Source: Streptomyces sp. SUK 48 | Lineage (GTDB): Bacteria; Actinomycetota; Actinomycetes; Streptomycetales; Streptomycetaceae | Reading direction: 5' to 3' | NCBI RefSeq assembly: GCF_009650765.1 | Contig: NZ_CP045740.1 | Coordinates: forward strand, 4,130,001-4,194,000 | DNA: 64,000 nucleotides | Shown: positions 53,583 to 62,335 of the stretch, in pieces | How the letters are laid out: each line of letters begins with the position of its first letter | Position numbering within the stretch: position 1 is the stretch's first letter | Program-made: the position numbers and the translations under genes | Notes under the pieces: model-generated | Database searches by the model: none | Seen by the model: only the letters and a program-made list of their open reading frames with translations | What the model was told of the DNA's origin: nothing

Positions 53583-53613
53583 CGAAGTCCTTCGGGTCGG
53601 TGGTCGGCCTGTC

Positions 53614-53710
53614 GGTTCGCGGCCTGTCGGGTCTCGGTCGGCCGGTTCGCGGCCTGTCCGGTCTTGGCCGGCCGGGTCTCGGCCTGTCCGGTCTCGGTCG
53701 GCCGGGTCTC
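53614..53710. repeat. Three 30-bp tandem repeats
   Basis: Units 53614-53643, 53644-53673 and 53674-53703 with a partial fourth; consensus begins GG(T/G)(T/C)(T/C)CGCGGCCTGTC and ends GGTCGGCC. Fills most of the 134-bp gap between the two ACAD-type genes. May mark a boundary or be a slippage-prone spacer. Confidence 0.8.
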
Positions 53711-53716
53711 CACCGG

Positions 53717-54877
53717 TCAGTTCTCGACCGGCAGACCGAGTTGCCGTGCCACGCCCACCCGCAGCAGGTCGTTCGGACCCGCGTAGGTGAGGGCCGCCAT
53801 GGGGCCGGCCAGGTCGGCGGCGAGGTCGAAACCGGGGAGGAAGGCGCGGACGCCGGACAGCGCGGTGGCGTGCTCGGTCATCCGTACGTAGTCCTCGGAG
53901 ACGGAGATCTTGGTGAGGGCCGCCTCGGTCGCCAGCTGCCGGGCGGGGACACCGGCATCGAGCCGGGCGGCCATCGCGTAGAGCTGGAGACGGGAGCGGT
54001 GCAGCGCCATGGCCATGTCGCTGATCCGGGCGGCGACCTGATGGCTCGCCCCCATCCGGCGGCCGAAGTGCTCGCGGCCGGCGGCCCAGTCGGCGGTGCG
54101 GGCCAGCAGGCGCTGCATCGGGCCGAGGGCGTAGCCGAGGATGACCGAGCGCTCCCAGGCGGTGGTGGAGGCCATCACCGCGAGGCCGGAGCCCTCCTCG
54201 CCGAGCAGCGCGCCGCCCGGCAACCGGACGTTTTCGAAGAGGAGTTCACCCATCGGCACGGTGGGCAGCGCGGTCTTGGCGAAGGTCTCGCCCCGGCGGA
54301 TCCCCGGCAGGTCGAGCGGAAAGAGGAACGCGGACAGTGCGAACGGCGAGCGTCCCTCGGTGGTGCGGGCGAAGACGATCGCCCAGTCGGCCACCGGGGC
54401 GGCGGTGATGAACGTCTTGGCGCCGTCCAGCACGAAGCCGTCGCCCTCGCGCCGGGCCCGGGTGCCCATGGAGAACGGGTCGCTGCCGCCGCCGCGTTCG
54501 GTCAGCGCGTGGCAGAGCAGCTTCCCGCCCTCCTGGACGTCGGCGACCGGGCGCCAGGCGTCCGCGCCGAGGGCGTCCCGCAGCGGGAACTGCATCCCGA
54601 AGACCTGCGAGGCCAGCGCGTAGACCAGCCCCGGATCGGCACCGGCGAGACCGATGCCCTCGATCATGGCGAGCGAGCGGGTGACCGGGCCCGGAGCCGC
54701 CGTCCCGGGCGCGGCGAGCCGCAGCACACCGAGGTCGGCCATGGCCTGCCACTGGGTGGTGAAGTCCTCGTCCGCGATCCGCTCGACCACCGGCAGGGCG
54801 AGGTCGCGGCAGCTGTCGACGAGCCGTTCGGTCTCCGGCGCCCCGGTGCGCAGCGCCGCGAGGGCCGCCGCACTCAC
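53717..54877 (-). CDS. Acyl-CoA dehydrogenase-like aminoacyl-carrier-protein dehydrogenase
   Basis: 386 aa from the GTG at 54877, which overlaps the carrier-protein stop (GTGA). ACAD motifs: LCHALTERGGGSDPFSMGTR, LDGAKTFITAAPVADWAIVF, GREHFGRRMGASHQVAARIS and the C-terminal LTYAGPNDLLRVGVARQLGL. Position directly after a carrier protein and adenylation gene is the arrangement of RedW/PltE, which oxidise prolyl-S-PCP to pyrrolyl-S-PCP. Catalytic base is not obvious. Likely dehydrogenates the amino acid loaded on the carrier. Confidence 0.82.
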   Translation of the reverse strand: MSAAALAALRTGAPETERLVDSCRDLALPVVERIADEDFTTQWQAMADLGVLRLAAPGTAAPGPVTRSLAMIEGIGLAGADPGLVYALASQVFGMQFPLRDALGADAWRPVADVQEGGKLLCHALTERGGGSDPFSMGTRARREGDGFVLDGAKTFITAAPVADWAIVFARTTEGRSPFALSAFLFPLDLPGIRRGETFAKTALPTVPMGELLFENVRLPGGALLGEEGSGLAVMASTTAWERSVILGYALGPMQRLLARTADWAAGREHFGRRMGASHQVAARISDMAMALHRSRLQLYAMAARLDAGVPARQLATEAALTKISVSEDYVRMTEHATALSGVRAFLPGFDLAADLAGPMAALTYAGPNDLLRVGVARQLGLPVEN

Positions 54878-55137
54878 TTGCGGTCCTCGCCGGAGAGGTT
54901 CTCGATGGCCGCCCACAGGGCCTTGGGACTGCGGAAGTTGGCCGCCACGATCGCGGTGTCGGGCAGCACGATGCCGGCTTCCTTGTGCAGCGCGGTGACG
55001 ATCTCCATGATCGCCAGCGAGTCCACGAGCCCCATCTCCAGCAGCGGGGTGTCGGCGTCGAGGGACCGGGCGTCCTGGCCGCGTCCCCAGGTGATGCGGC
55101 TGCCGATGAGGGTGCAGAGTTCGTCGACGCTGTTCAT
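54874..55137 (-). CDS. Peptidyl/acyl carrier protein
   Basis: 87 aa stand-alone carrier. Phosphopantetheine attachment at Ser40 in LLEMGLVDSLAIMEIV. Overlaps the adenylation gene (ATGA) and the dehydrogenase gene (GTGA), so all three are coupled. Similar free-standing carriers (RedO, PltL) hold proline while it is oxidised. Confidence 0.92.
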   Translation of the reverse strand: MNSVDELCTLIGSRITWGRGQDARSLDADTPLLEMGLVDSLAIMEIVTALHKEAGIVLPDTAIVAANFRSPKALWAAIENLSGEDRK

Positions 55138-56705
55138 GCGGTGATCTCCTCCAGGAGTGCGGGGGCGGCGGTGTGGCCGGCGGCGCCGAGGGCGCGGCGG
55201 TCGACCTTGCCGCTGCTGGTGGTGGGCAGGGCGGTGAGCGGGACGACCCGGTCGGGGAGCATCCGCTTGGGCAGTACGTCGCGCAGGGCGGACAGGACCT
55301 CCCGCTCGGTCGCGTCGGTCTGCGCGTAGGCCCAGATCTGGCCCGAGTGGGGGTCTTCCTTGGCGACGACCGCGGCGGTGGTCACGTGCGGCAGCTCCAG
55401 GACGGCGTTCTCGACGTCCATCAGGTCGATGCGGTGGCCCCGCCGCTTGACCTGGTTGTCGCGCCGTCCGCGCAGGAAGACCACGCCGTCGGAGGTGACC
55501 CGGCCGATGTCGCCGCTGGGGTAGGCCCGGCGGGCCACGCCGTCCCGGCAGGTGACGGTGACGGTGGGGTCGTCGGGCGCGCCGCCGCGCAGATACCCCT
55601 GAAAGACGACCGGCCCGGCGATGTGGATCTCACCCTCCCCGTCGGTGGGCCGGCCCGCCGGGTCGAGCACCTCGATGTGCACACCGTCGATGCCGCGCCC
55701 GATGGGCAGTTCGCGGTCCGCGGTCCAGTCGGCCGGCACCCGGTGGTAGGTGCAGGCGTTGGTCTCGGTGGGCCCGTACAGGTTGTAGAAGGGCACGCCG
55801 TCCAGCAGCCGCAGATACCTTTCCAGCAGGTCGGGGGCGAACGCCTCGCCGCCGAAGGCCGCGATCCGCAGCTCGGGCGGCGGGGCGTCGGCGATGCCGC
55901 CCTGCTGAAGCATGTTGTGGTACAGGGACGGCACCGCCATGAAGGCCGTGATGCGCTGCTCGGTGAGCCAGCCGACGACGTCGCGCGGGAAGGCGCGCAG
56001 CACGTCCGGCATCAGGACCGTGCAGGCCCCCGCGGCGGCGGCGCTGAACAGGTCGAAGGTCGTCAGGTCGAAGGTGAGGGCGGCCTGCGAGCCGATCCTG
56101 TCCTCGGGGGTGAGGCCGAACTCCCCGGCGGCCCACAGCGCGTAGTGCGCGACGTTCTCGTGCGACAGCAGCACGCCCTTGGGCCAGCCGGTGCTGCCCG
56201 AGGTGAAGAGGATGTAGCCGCCGGCATCGGTGGGCGGGGGCAGCGGCGCGGGCCGCTCCTGGGCGTCGAGGATCCGCAGCCCGTGCAGGCCGTGCTCGAA
56301 GGGGATCTCGGCGCCCGGCACGCCCTCGCGGGCACGGGCGGCGGCGCGGTGGGCCCCGGCCAGGGCACGATCGCAGGTCAGCAGCAGGGACAGCCCGGCG
56401 TTGCGGATCATGCGCGCGGTGCGCTCCGGCGGGTCGGCCGTGTCGAGGGGCGCGGCGACCGCGCCGGCCCGCAGCACCGCGTACAGGGCGATGACCGCGG
56501 CCGGGGTCTTGGGCGCGTACACGCCGATCCGGTCGCCGGGTGCCACGCCGGTGGCGAGCAGCCGGTGCGCCAACGCGTCGACGGCGCGGTCGAGCCGGGC
56601 GTACGACCACTGCTCGCCGGCCCCCTCCAGGGCGGTGCGGTCGGGGTGGCGGCGGGCGGAGCGGGTCAGCAGGGCGTCGAGGCGTACCGGTGTTCCCGCG
56701 GTCAT
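55134..56705 (-). CDS. Stand-alone amino acid adenylation enzyme
   Basis: 523 aa from ATG at 56705. ANL motifs: GGYILFTSGSTGWPKGVLLS (A3), FDLTTFDLF (A4), NLYGPTETNACTYH (A5), YPSGDIGRV (A7), GRRDNQVKRRGHRIDLMDVE (A8), TSSGKVDRR (A10 Lys). By-eye alignment to GrsA gives the specificity code D-L-F-M-A-G-L-A-C-K, near that of proline-activating enzymes of pyrrole pathways (D-L-L-Y-L-A-L-V-C-K). Loads an amino acid, proline-like or small, on the downstream carrier; beta-alanine is another option given panD. Substrate is unproven. Confidence 0.9.
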   Translation of the reverse strand: MTAGTPVRLDALLTRSARRHPDRTALEGAGEQWSYARLDRAVDALAHRLLATGVAPGDRIGVYAPKTPAAVIALYAVLRAGAVAAPLDTADPPERTARMIRNAGLSLLLTCDRALAGAHRAAARAREGVPGAEIPFEHGLHGLRILDAQERPAPLPPPTDAGGYILFTSGSTGWPKGVLLSHENVAHYALWAAGEFGLTPEDRIGSQAALTFDLTTFDLFSAAAAGACTVLMPDVLRAFPRDVVGWLTEQRITAFMAVPSLYHNMLQQGGIADAPPPELRIAAFGGEAFAPDLLERYLRLLDGVPFYNLYGPTETNACTYHRVPADWTADRELPIGRGIDGVHIEVLDPAGRPTDGEGEIHIAGPVVFQGYLRGGAPDDPTVTVTCRDGVARRAYPSGDIGRVTSDGVVFLRGRRDNQVKRRGHRIDLMDVENAVLELPHVTTAAVVAKEDPHSGQIWAYAQTDATEREVLSALRDVLPKRMLPDRVVPLTALPTTSSGKVDRRALGAAGHTAAPALLEEITA

Positions 56706-57502
56706 CGGACGGCCTCCGCGGACCGGGCGGGCTCGGCGTGCCCGGCGTGCCCAGCGTGCTCGGCGAGGAAGCCGCGGACGGTCTCGACGACGAGGTCCGG
56801 GCACACCAGGTGGGGGTAGTGGTCGCAGCCCTCGGGCACCAGCCGCCTGAACGGGCCGCCGACCGCGCGCTCGACGGCGTCGACCTGGGCCAGCGAGCCG
56901 TACTCGTCCGCGTCGCCCTGGATCATCAGCACGGGGGCGGTGACGTCGAGGTCGTCCTCGATGGACCAGTCGCGGAAGGCGGGCGACAGCCAGACGCCGC
57001 TCCAGCGGTCGAAGACGCCCTGCGGGTCGTCGTGCACCATGGCCATCTTGCGGGCGAGCGGGCCGGCCTCGTAGGCGGCGCGGGCGTTCTCGATGCCGAC
57101 GCGGTTCTCGTCCTCGAAGTACATGTGCGGGCCCATCCCGACGACCGCTTCGACCGGGTGCGCCGAGGCGTGCAGCAGGGAGATGGAGGCGCCGTCGCTG
57201 TGGCCGACCAGGACGGGACGGTGCAGGCCCAGCGCGGCCAGCAGTTCGGGCAGCACGGTCCGGGCGTGCTCGTGCATATAGCGGGGGGTGCGGGGCAGCG
57301 GGTCGGGACCGCTGCCGCCGCTGCCGTGGCGGGAGTAGACCAGGGCGCGGCGCCCGGTGGCCTCCGCCAGCAGGGCGGGAAAGCGGCCCCAGGCCGCGAG
57401 GCAGCCGAGTCCGCCGTGCAGGAAGACCAGCGGCGCGAGGTCCGGGTCGCCGTCGATGAGGACGTGTTCGAGCGGACCATTGCTCGTATCGATTACAGGC
57501 AC
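56702..57502 (-). CDS. Alpha/beta hydrolase
   Basis: 266 aa from GTG at 57502 (AGAAGGA upstream). LVFLHGGLGCLAAWGRFPAL (oxyanion region), nucleophile Ser in LVGHSDGAS (GxSxG), Asp in IQGDADEY and His in CDHYPHLV. Member of the proline-iminopeptidase/AB_hydrolase_1 group. In a carrier-protein pathway it may release or edit the thioester. First gene of the minus-strand operon; its stop overlaps the adenylation gene (ATGA). Confidence 0.88.
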   Translation of the reverse strand: MPVIDTSNGPLEHVLIDGDPDLAPLVFLHGGLGCLAAWGRFPALLAEATGRRALVYSRHGSGGSGPDPLPRTPRYMHEHARTVLPELLAALGLHRPVLVGHSDGASISLLHASAHPVEAVVGMGPHMYFEDENRVGIENARAAYEAGPLARKMAMVHDDPQGVFDRWSGVWLSPAFRDWSIEDDLDVTAPVLMIQGDADEYGSLAQVDAVERAVGGPFRRLVPEGCDHYPHLVCPDLVVETVRGFLAEHAGHAGHAEPARSAEAVR

Positions 57503-58074
57503 AGCGAAAATCCTTCTCAGTGATCTACGGCAGCAGAACGAGAATTCCGTTGGAGCCCATACGGGCAGCACCGCACGACGGACCTGCCGCAGGGCAGGGA
57601 AAAGTCGATCGGCGCACCGGAATCTCGGCAGCGGAGACAATGAAGGTGATAACTGCCTGAACGGCAGTGAAAAAATGGCGCAGGGCCGGCACAGCGCATG
57701 ACAGCCGACGTATCACTTAATGCCGGAATGCCCATGCGGACGTTCCACGCCACCGATGGGCAGCGCGGCAGACTGCTGTTGCAGGAAAGGCCCTCAAGGG
57801 CCGCAAAGAAGCGGATTTCGGGCCACGGACACCATACGGACAGTCCGGTCGACCACGCGTCGCTTTACTTTCTCTTGGCCGTTCCAGTGCCTGGCCGGTC
57901 CACGGCGCGCACGAACGCTCCTCGCATATCAACCCCCGTTGAAAGTTCGACTACACACCGGCGACCAGGTGACCACGCTTATCCGGCACCCGCCCGCTCG
58001 GCGACACCAAGAAGACTAGACACTGCACCCGGGGTGGAGAAATAACATTGATGCATCACCTATACACTCGAGGA
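57503..58074. promoter_or_regulatory. Divergent promoter region of cluster and LysR regulator
   Basis: 572 bp, noticeably richer in A+T than the surroundings, without a gene I can support. It contains a perfect 10-bp palindrome TGATGCATCA (58049-58058) 17 bp upstream of the LysR start, a possible part of the LysR operator. It separates the hydrolase-first operon from the regulator. Confidence 0.6.
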
Positions 58075-58929
58075 ATGAACATCGATCTGCGCCACCTGCG
58101 ATGCTTTCTGACCGTGGCGGAGGAAGGGGGATTCACGGCTGCCGGTCGCCGTCTGCATCTCACCCAGCCCACCCTGACCCGCAACATCAGGGCACTGGAG
58201 CAATCCCTGGGTGTGAAGCTCTTCGAGCGCAGCACGCGCAGAACGGAGCTGACCGAGAAAGGGAAGACCCTCCAGGAAGCTCTCGCCCCCCTGCTGCGCC
58301 AGCTCGATTCGACGCTGCGCGATTTACAGAAGGGGGAGAAACTGCGCATAGGGTTCAGCTGGGGACTTCCCGAGGGGCTGTCCCGGCTCGCCGCCCGGTT
58401 CGGCGAGGAGACCGGGGTCGGTGTCGAATTCATCCGCTGCGACACCCCCCAGGCCGGACTCGACACCGGCGAGGCGGACCTGGGCCTGCTGCGCACCGCG
58501 TCGGTGCCGAAGGGGCTGCGCGGTCTGCGCCTGTACGAGGAGGAGCGCATCGCGGCCGTCCCCGCGAGCTGGCGGCTGGCCGAACGCACCGAGCTCGACT
58601 GGGCGGAACTCACCGACTTCCCGTTGATCATCAACACCGTCAGCGGCACCACCTTCCCCGACATGTGGCCCGCCGGCCGGCAACCGTCCGTCGGCGCCGA
58701 GTGCCGCAACTTCGACGAATGGCTGGAGCAGGTGGCCGTCGGCCTCGGCGTGGGCACCGCGCCGGTCTCCGCCGCCCGCCGCTACACCCACCCCGCCGTG
58801 CGGCTCGTCCCGCTGACGGGCGCCCCCGCCGTGCCCGCCTATCTCGCCCACCCGTCCCACGGCGCCCACCCCCAGGCCGCGCGCTTCGCCGACCAGGCAT
58901 GGCGGGCGGCCGACGAGTTGCAGGCGTAG
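58075..58929 (+). CDS. LysR-family regulator with TTA codon
   Basis: 284 aa from ATG at 58075 (AGGA upstream). N-terminal LysR helix-turn-helix: DLRHLRCFLTVAEEGGFTAA, GRRLHLTQPTLTRNIRALEQ. The C-terminal periplasmic-binding-like effector domain includes LRIGFSWGLPEGLSRLAARF and a hydrophobic core around residues 180-230. Codon 84 (58324-58326) is TTA, requiring the bldA tRNA. Divergent from the biosynthetic operon, so likely its pathway-specific regulator, tied to development. Terminator hairpin follows directly. Confidence 0.92.
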   Translation: MNIDLRHLRCFLTVAEEGGFTAAGRRLHLTQPTLTRNIRALEQSLGVKLFERSTRRTELTEKGKTLQEALAPLLRQLDSTLRDLQKGEKLRIGFSWGLPEGLSRLAARFGEETGVGVEFIRCDTPQAGLDTGEADLGLLRTASVPKGLRGLRLYEEERIAAVPASWRLAERTELDWAELTDFPLIINTVSGTTFPDMWPAGRQPSVGAECRNFDEWLEQVAVGLGVGTAPVSAARRYTHPAVRLVPLTGAPAVPAYLAHPSHGAHPQAARFADQAWRAADELQA

Positions 58930-58930
58930 C

Positions 58931-58977
58931 GGCCACCACTGCGGGCCCCGGCCGAGGCGGGGCCCGCGGGGGTGGCC
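58931..58977 (+). terminator. Nested hairpin after LysR gene
   Basis: Outer arms GGCCACC / GGTGGCC and inner arms CGGGCCCCG / CGGGGCCCG (58942-58950, 58958-58966), beginning two bases after the stop. No T tract; GC-stable terminator type. Confidence 0.78.
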
Positions 58978-59181
58978 TCCTGGACGGCCGCACACCAGGC
59001 GACCGAGGCGTCCCCCTCCGCCGGCGGGTCGACGGCCCGGCCATGACGGCACCACGCGCACGGACGGGGAGCTGACCGGGGCTCCGGGAACCTCTCCGGG
59101 AGGGGCCGCATCTCTCTGTGCGGTGAGGCAGGAGCGGTGACACGGGGTCCCGCAGGAATGTCCGCACCAGGGGGAAGTCTC

Positions 59182-59745
59182 GTGGCACGGCGGACACGTG
59201 CGGTCTCCGCTCTCAGCCTGGTGGTGCTGCTGGGCGCCGCTTCCTGCGGCACCCAGCAGCACCACACCGCCACCCGGTCGTCCGGGGGCCCTTCGGACGC
59301 TCGCCCCGCCGCGTGCGGATCGTCCCAGCTGGGCTGGAAGATGACCCTGCTGCCGGGCAGGCCGCGCCATACGCCGACGGCGATGCTCAGCGCCGCGCAC
59401 AAGGGATCAAAGCCCTGCGCCTTCGACGGTTACCCGGGGCTCGAATTCTGGGTCGGCAAGGGACCGTCGGCCGACGCGAAGCCCGAGAAGTCCGCGCCGG
59501 TCCACCTGGTCCTGAACCCGGGCCACCGCATCGGGTTCCCGGTCTTCTACGACGCGGTCGGCTCCCCGTCGGAGAGCTGCGACATCCTGGCGGAGAACGA
59601 CCCCCGCATCTCCGTGACGCCACCGCACCCCGCCGCGCACGACTACGGCTCCCTCGTGCGGCTGACCGACCCGCGGGGGCACCATGTGCGGGCGCAGGTG
59701 TGCGGCCCCGGCGTCCCGCTGCTGGGCGCGCCCCAACTGCACTGA
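59182..59745 (+). CDS. DUF4232 lipoprotein
   Basis: 187 aa from GTG at 59182, nine bases after GGGGGAA; ATG at 59158 is possible. VARRTRAVSALSLVVLLGAA followed by SC gives a signal peptide with a lipobox-like GAASC, so likely membrane-attached outside. The DUF4232 beta fold shows in AMLSAAHKGSKPCAFDGYPG and PVHLVLNPGHRIGFPVFYDA. Two further Cys pairs could be disulfides. Role unknown; many copies occur in Streptomyces. Confidence 0.83.
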   Translation: MARRTRAVSALSLVVLLGAASCGTQQHHTATRSSGGPSDARPAACGSSQLGWKMTLLPGRPRHTPTAMLSAAHKGSKPCAFDGYPGLEFWVGKGPSADAKPEKSAPVHLVLNPGHRIGFPVFYDAVGSPSESCDILAENDPRISVTPPHPAAHDYGSLVRLTDPRGHHVRAQVCGPGVPLLGAPQLH

Positions 59746-60037
59746 GCACGCCCCTGGTTCGACGGGGAGCACGCGCGTTCAACGGGGGCACGCGCGCGGC
59801 CGTCGTGCGATCATGACGGCTGCGACCGCTGACCACGGTCGGTTGACAGCCGCCGCACGGCGGCACGGGGGGAATCGCGCCAAAGGTGCTGTGGTGCGCC
59901 GTGCGCGCGGCGCGGGCCGCCGGCGGAAGACCACACTGCGGACTCCGTAGCAGCGCGGCGCCTGCCGCTCCGCCGCGGCGGCATGTCCTCGGGCTCCTCG
60001 TGTCGCCGTCCGGCCTGCCACGGTTGGAGAACCTGAC
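59746..60037. other. 292-bp upstream region of secreted protease
   Basis: No supported gene. GGAGAACCTGAC precedes the TTG start at 60038. The stretch 59880-59950 is strongly CGGCG-rich with no clear inverted repeat. Confidence 0.4.
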
Positions 60038-61954
60038 TTGCCCGATACACGAATACGCCTCGGGGCCGTCGTGGCGCTGAGTGCCGCGTTGCTGCTGGGC
60101 AACGCCGCGGTGGCACAGGCCGGCACCGCGCCCCTCGCACCCGGCACGCCCACGCCGGCCGCGTCGGGGCTCCCGCGGAGCACCGGCCCCGCTCCGCGGC
60201 CGCCGGCCACGCCCACGCTCCCGGCCGGCCCCTCGGCCGCGGACACGCCGGTGCCGGCCCCGGACGCCGGCTGGACGGCCGAGGCCGCCATCAGCTTCTG
60301 GACCCCCGAGCGCATGGCCTCCGCCACCGACCCCTCGGGCCGCGCCACCGCCCCACCGAAGGGCTTCGCGACGCCAAGGAGGCAGCGCTCCGCCGCCGGG
60401 CTGACCGCCCAGCACTTCCAGGGCATCAAGACCGTCGGCACGATCTTCAGCACCGACAAGGGCCTCCAAGGCCACCGCTGTACGGCCAGCGTGGTGCGCA
60501 GCGGGGGGCACGACCTGATCCTCACCGCCGGGCACTGTGTCGGCTCGAGGTCCATGTTCGTGCCGATGTACGACCACACCGGGACGGCGGCGCAGCAGCG
60601 CTACGGGGTGTGGGCGGTCGACGAGTGGTTCCGCGACAAGCAGTACGCGTCGGACAAGTCCAAGAACTCCGACCTGGACTACGCCTTCGCGAGCCTGAAG
60701 CCGAACGGCGGCAAGAACGTCCAGGACGTGGTGGGCGGAGCCAACACCCTGGCGCGTACGCCCGGCTATGCCAACAAGGTGACGGTCGTCGGCTACCCGA
60801 TGACCGGGCACAACCCCGAGGACACGGCGGTCCGCTGCCCCGACGTCCGCACGACGGCACTGTCCGGCTACTACCAGATGCAGATCTTCTGCGGCGGCAT
60901 GTGGGGCGGGGTCTCCGGCGGGCCGTTCTTCTCCGCGTTCGACGCCTCCGGCGACAGCGGAACGATCATCGGCAATGTGGGCGGGTTCCTCCAGGGCGGC
61001 CCGGACGTGCGGGACCACACGGATCCGCGGTACAACGAGATCACCTACAGCCCGCTGTACGGCGACCGCTTCTTCCGGCTCTACGCCGACGCCCAGGAGG
61101 GCCGCAACCCCGACTACGGCCCGTACCGGCAGCCGCCCCTTCCCTACTCCATGGGCTCCGGGTCGACCTGGAAGCACGCCAGGCTGATGGCCTCCGGTGA
61201 CTTCGGCGGCAAGGGCCACGCGGACATGATCGTGGTGTGGGACGACGGCGAGACCACCCTCTACGACGGCGACGGCGACGGCCACTTCACCGGCGAGCGG
61301 CAACTGCTGGCCAAGAACGACACCTGGAAGCACGCGATGACCATCACCGCGGGCGACTTCACCGGGTCGGACCGGTTCGACCTGCTGGTGCGCTGGTCCG
61401 ACGGCGAGGTCACCCTCTACGGCGATGTGGGCACCAAGGGCCTCGACGGGGCCGGCACCCAGATGATCAAGCCGAACGACCTCTGGAAGAACGCCGTCCA
61501 GATCGCGGCGGGCCGCTTCAGCGCCTCCCGGTACGTCACCGACCTGGTCGTGCGCTGGATCGACGGCGAAGTGACCCTCTACACCGGCGTGGGCGCGGGC
61601 GGCTTCGGCCAGGAGCACAAGCTCAAGGACCGCGACGACACATGGAGGGACGCCACCCTGCTGACCAGCGGCGAGTTCTCCGGCAACCAGAAGTGGGACC
61701 TCATGGTCCGCTGGACCGACGGCGAACTCGACAACTACGTCGGCACCACCGCGTCGGGCCTCGGCCAGGAGCAGCGCGTCCTGGACCCCGGCGATCTCTG
61801 GAAGCACGACTCGGCCATGACGACCGGTGACTTCACCGGAAACGGTCGCACCGACGACCTCGTCATCCGCTGGTCCGACGGCGAGACCACGATGTACGCC
61901 GACACGAGCACCACCCACCTCGGCACCCAGGAGACCCTGGTCCACCCGACGTGA
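60038..61954 (+). CDS. Secreted trypsin-like serine protease with five C-terminal propeller-type repeats
   Basis: 638 aa from TTG at 60038. Signal peptide (GAVVALSAALLLGNAAVAQA), Pro/Ala/Thr-rich pro-region to about residue 95, then a trypsin-like domain with His166 (LTAGHCVG), Asp214 (SDLDYAF) and Ser293 (GGVSGGPFF). Residues 375-635 hold five repeats of about 50 aa opening with (T/L)WK(H/N)A and carrying TGDFTG...DDLVVRWSDGEVTLY patterns (FG-GAP/VCBS-like). Extracellular; repeats may bind substrate or wall. TTG start and length make an alternative start unlikely to matter. Confidence 0.88.
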   Translation: MPDTRIRLGAVVALSAALLLGNAAVAQAGTAPLAPGTPTPAASGLPRSTGPAPRPPATPTLPAGPSAADTPVPAPDAGWTAEAAISFWTPERMASATDPSGRATAPPKGFATPRRQRSAAGLTAQHFQGIKTVGTIFSTDKGLQGHRCTASVVRSGGHDLILTAGHCVGSRSMFVPMYDHTGTAAQQRYGVWAVDEWFRDKQYASDKSKNSDLDYAFASLKPNGGKNVQDVVGGANTLARTPGYANKVTVVGYPMTGHNPEDTAVRCPDVRTTALSGYYQMQIFCGGMWGGVSGGPFFSAFDASGDSGTIIGNVGGFLQGGPDVRDHTDPRYNEITYSPLYGDRFFRLYADAQEGRNPDYGPYRQPPLPYSMGSGSTWKHARLMASGDFGGKGHADMIVVWDDGETTLYDGDGDGHFTGERQLLAKNDTWKHAMTITAGDFTGSDRFDLLVRWSDGEVTLYGDVGTKGLDGAGTQMIKPNDLWKNAVQIAAGRFSASRYVTDLVVRWIDGEVTLYTGVGAGGFGQEHKLKDRDDTWRDATLLTSGEFSGNQKWDLMVRWTDGELDNYVGTTASGLGQEQRVLDPGDLWKHDSAMTTGDFTGNGRTDDLVIRWSDGETTMYADTSTTHLGTQETLVHPT

Positions 61955-62086
61955 ACCCGGCCACCAGCACCTGACACCGGATGCCCCCGGCACACACCCG
62001 CGCGGGGGCATCCCCCGTACGGCACGCCCGGTGTCCTGCCTCGCGGGCCCGGCTCGCGGCGGTGTCCGGGTCCTGATCGGAACACG

Positions 62087-62130
62087 GAGATGCCCCCTGA
62101 CTCGCGTTTCCGCAGGTCAGGGGGCATCTC
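62087..62130. terminator. Terminator between protease and tRNA-Ala
   Basis: Perfect 15-bp stem GAGATGCCCCCTGAC / GTCAGGGGGCATCTC with 14-base loop. It lies seven bases past the tRNA 3' end on the minus strand and 132 bp after the protease stop, so it can serve both. Confidence 0.85.
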
Positions 62131-62136
62131 AAGGAG

Positions 62137-62209
62137 TGGAGCCTAGGGGAGTCGAACCCCTGACATCCGCCATGCAAAGACGGCGCTCTACCAACTGAGC
62201 TAAGGCCCC
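62137..62209 (-). tRNA. tRNA-Ala(TGC)
   Basis: 73 nt. Acceptor GGGGCCT pairs with AGGCTCC, including the G3-U70 pair that marks tRNA-Ala. D-arm TAGCTCAGTTGGTAGAGC, anticodon loop TTTGCAT with anticodon TGC, T-arm AGGGGTTCGACTCCCCT. No encoded CCA. Confidence 0.97.
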
Positions 62210-62335
62210 GGGAAGGGGTGGCCTCCGGAGGGGGTCTTCCCGCCGGTGCCGAGGACAAGAGTACCGGGTCACCCCCCGTATCCCGCAAAAAGATTGGGGG
62301 TCCCCCCGGATGACCACGCTCCGTAAGATGCTCAA

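Noticed and set aside
57698..58045. Small open frame in the LysR divergent promoter region
   Set aside because: No ribosome site, no hydrophobic or domain pattern, and codon use unlike neighbours; region is better read as promoter DNA.
59387..62011. Very long minus-strand open frame (874 codons) opposite the protease and lipoprotein genes
   Set aside because: It is a mirror of GC-rich coding sequence: Val/Gly/Ala/Arg/His-rich with no domain, and both opposite genes have clear signal peptides and motifs.
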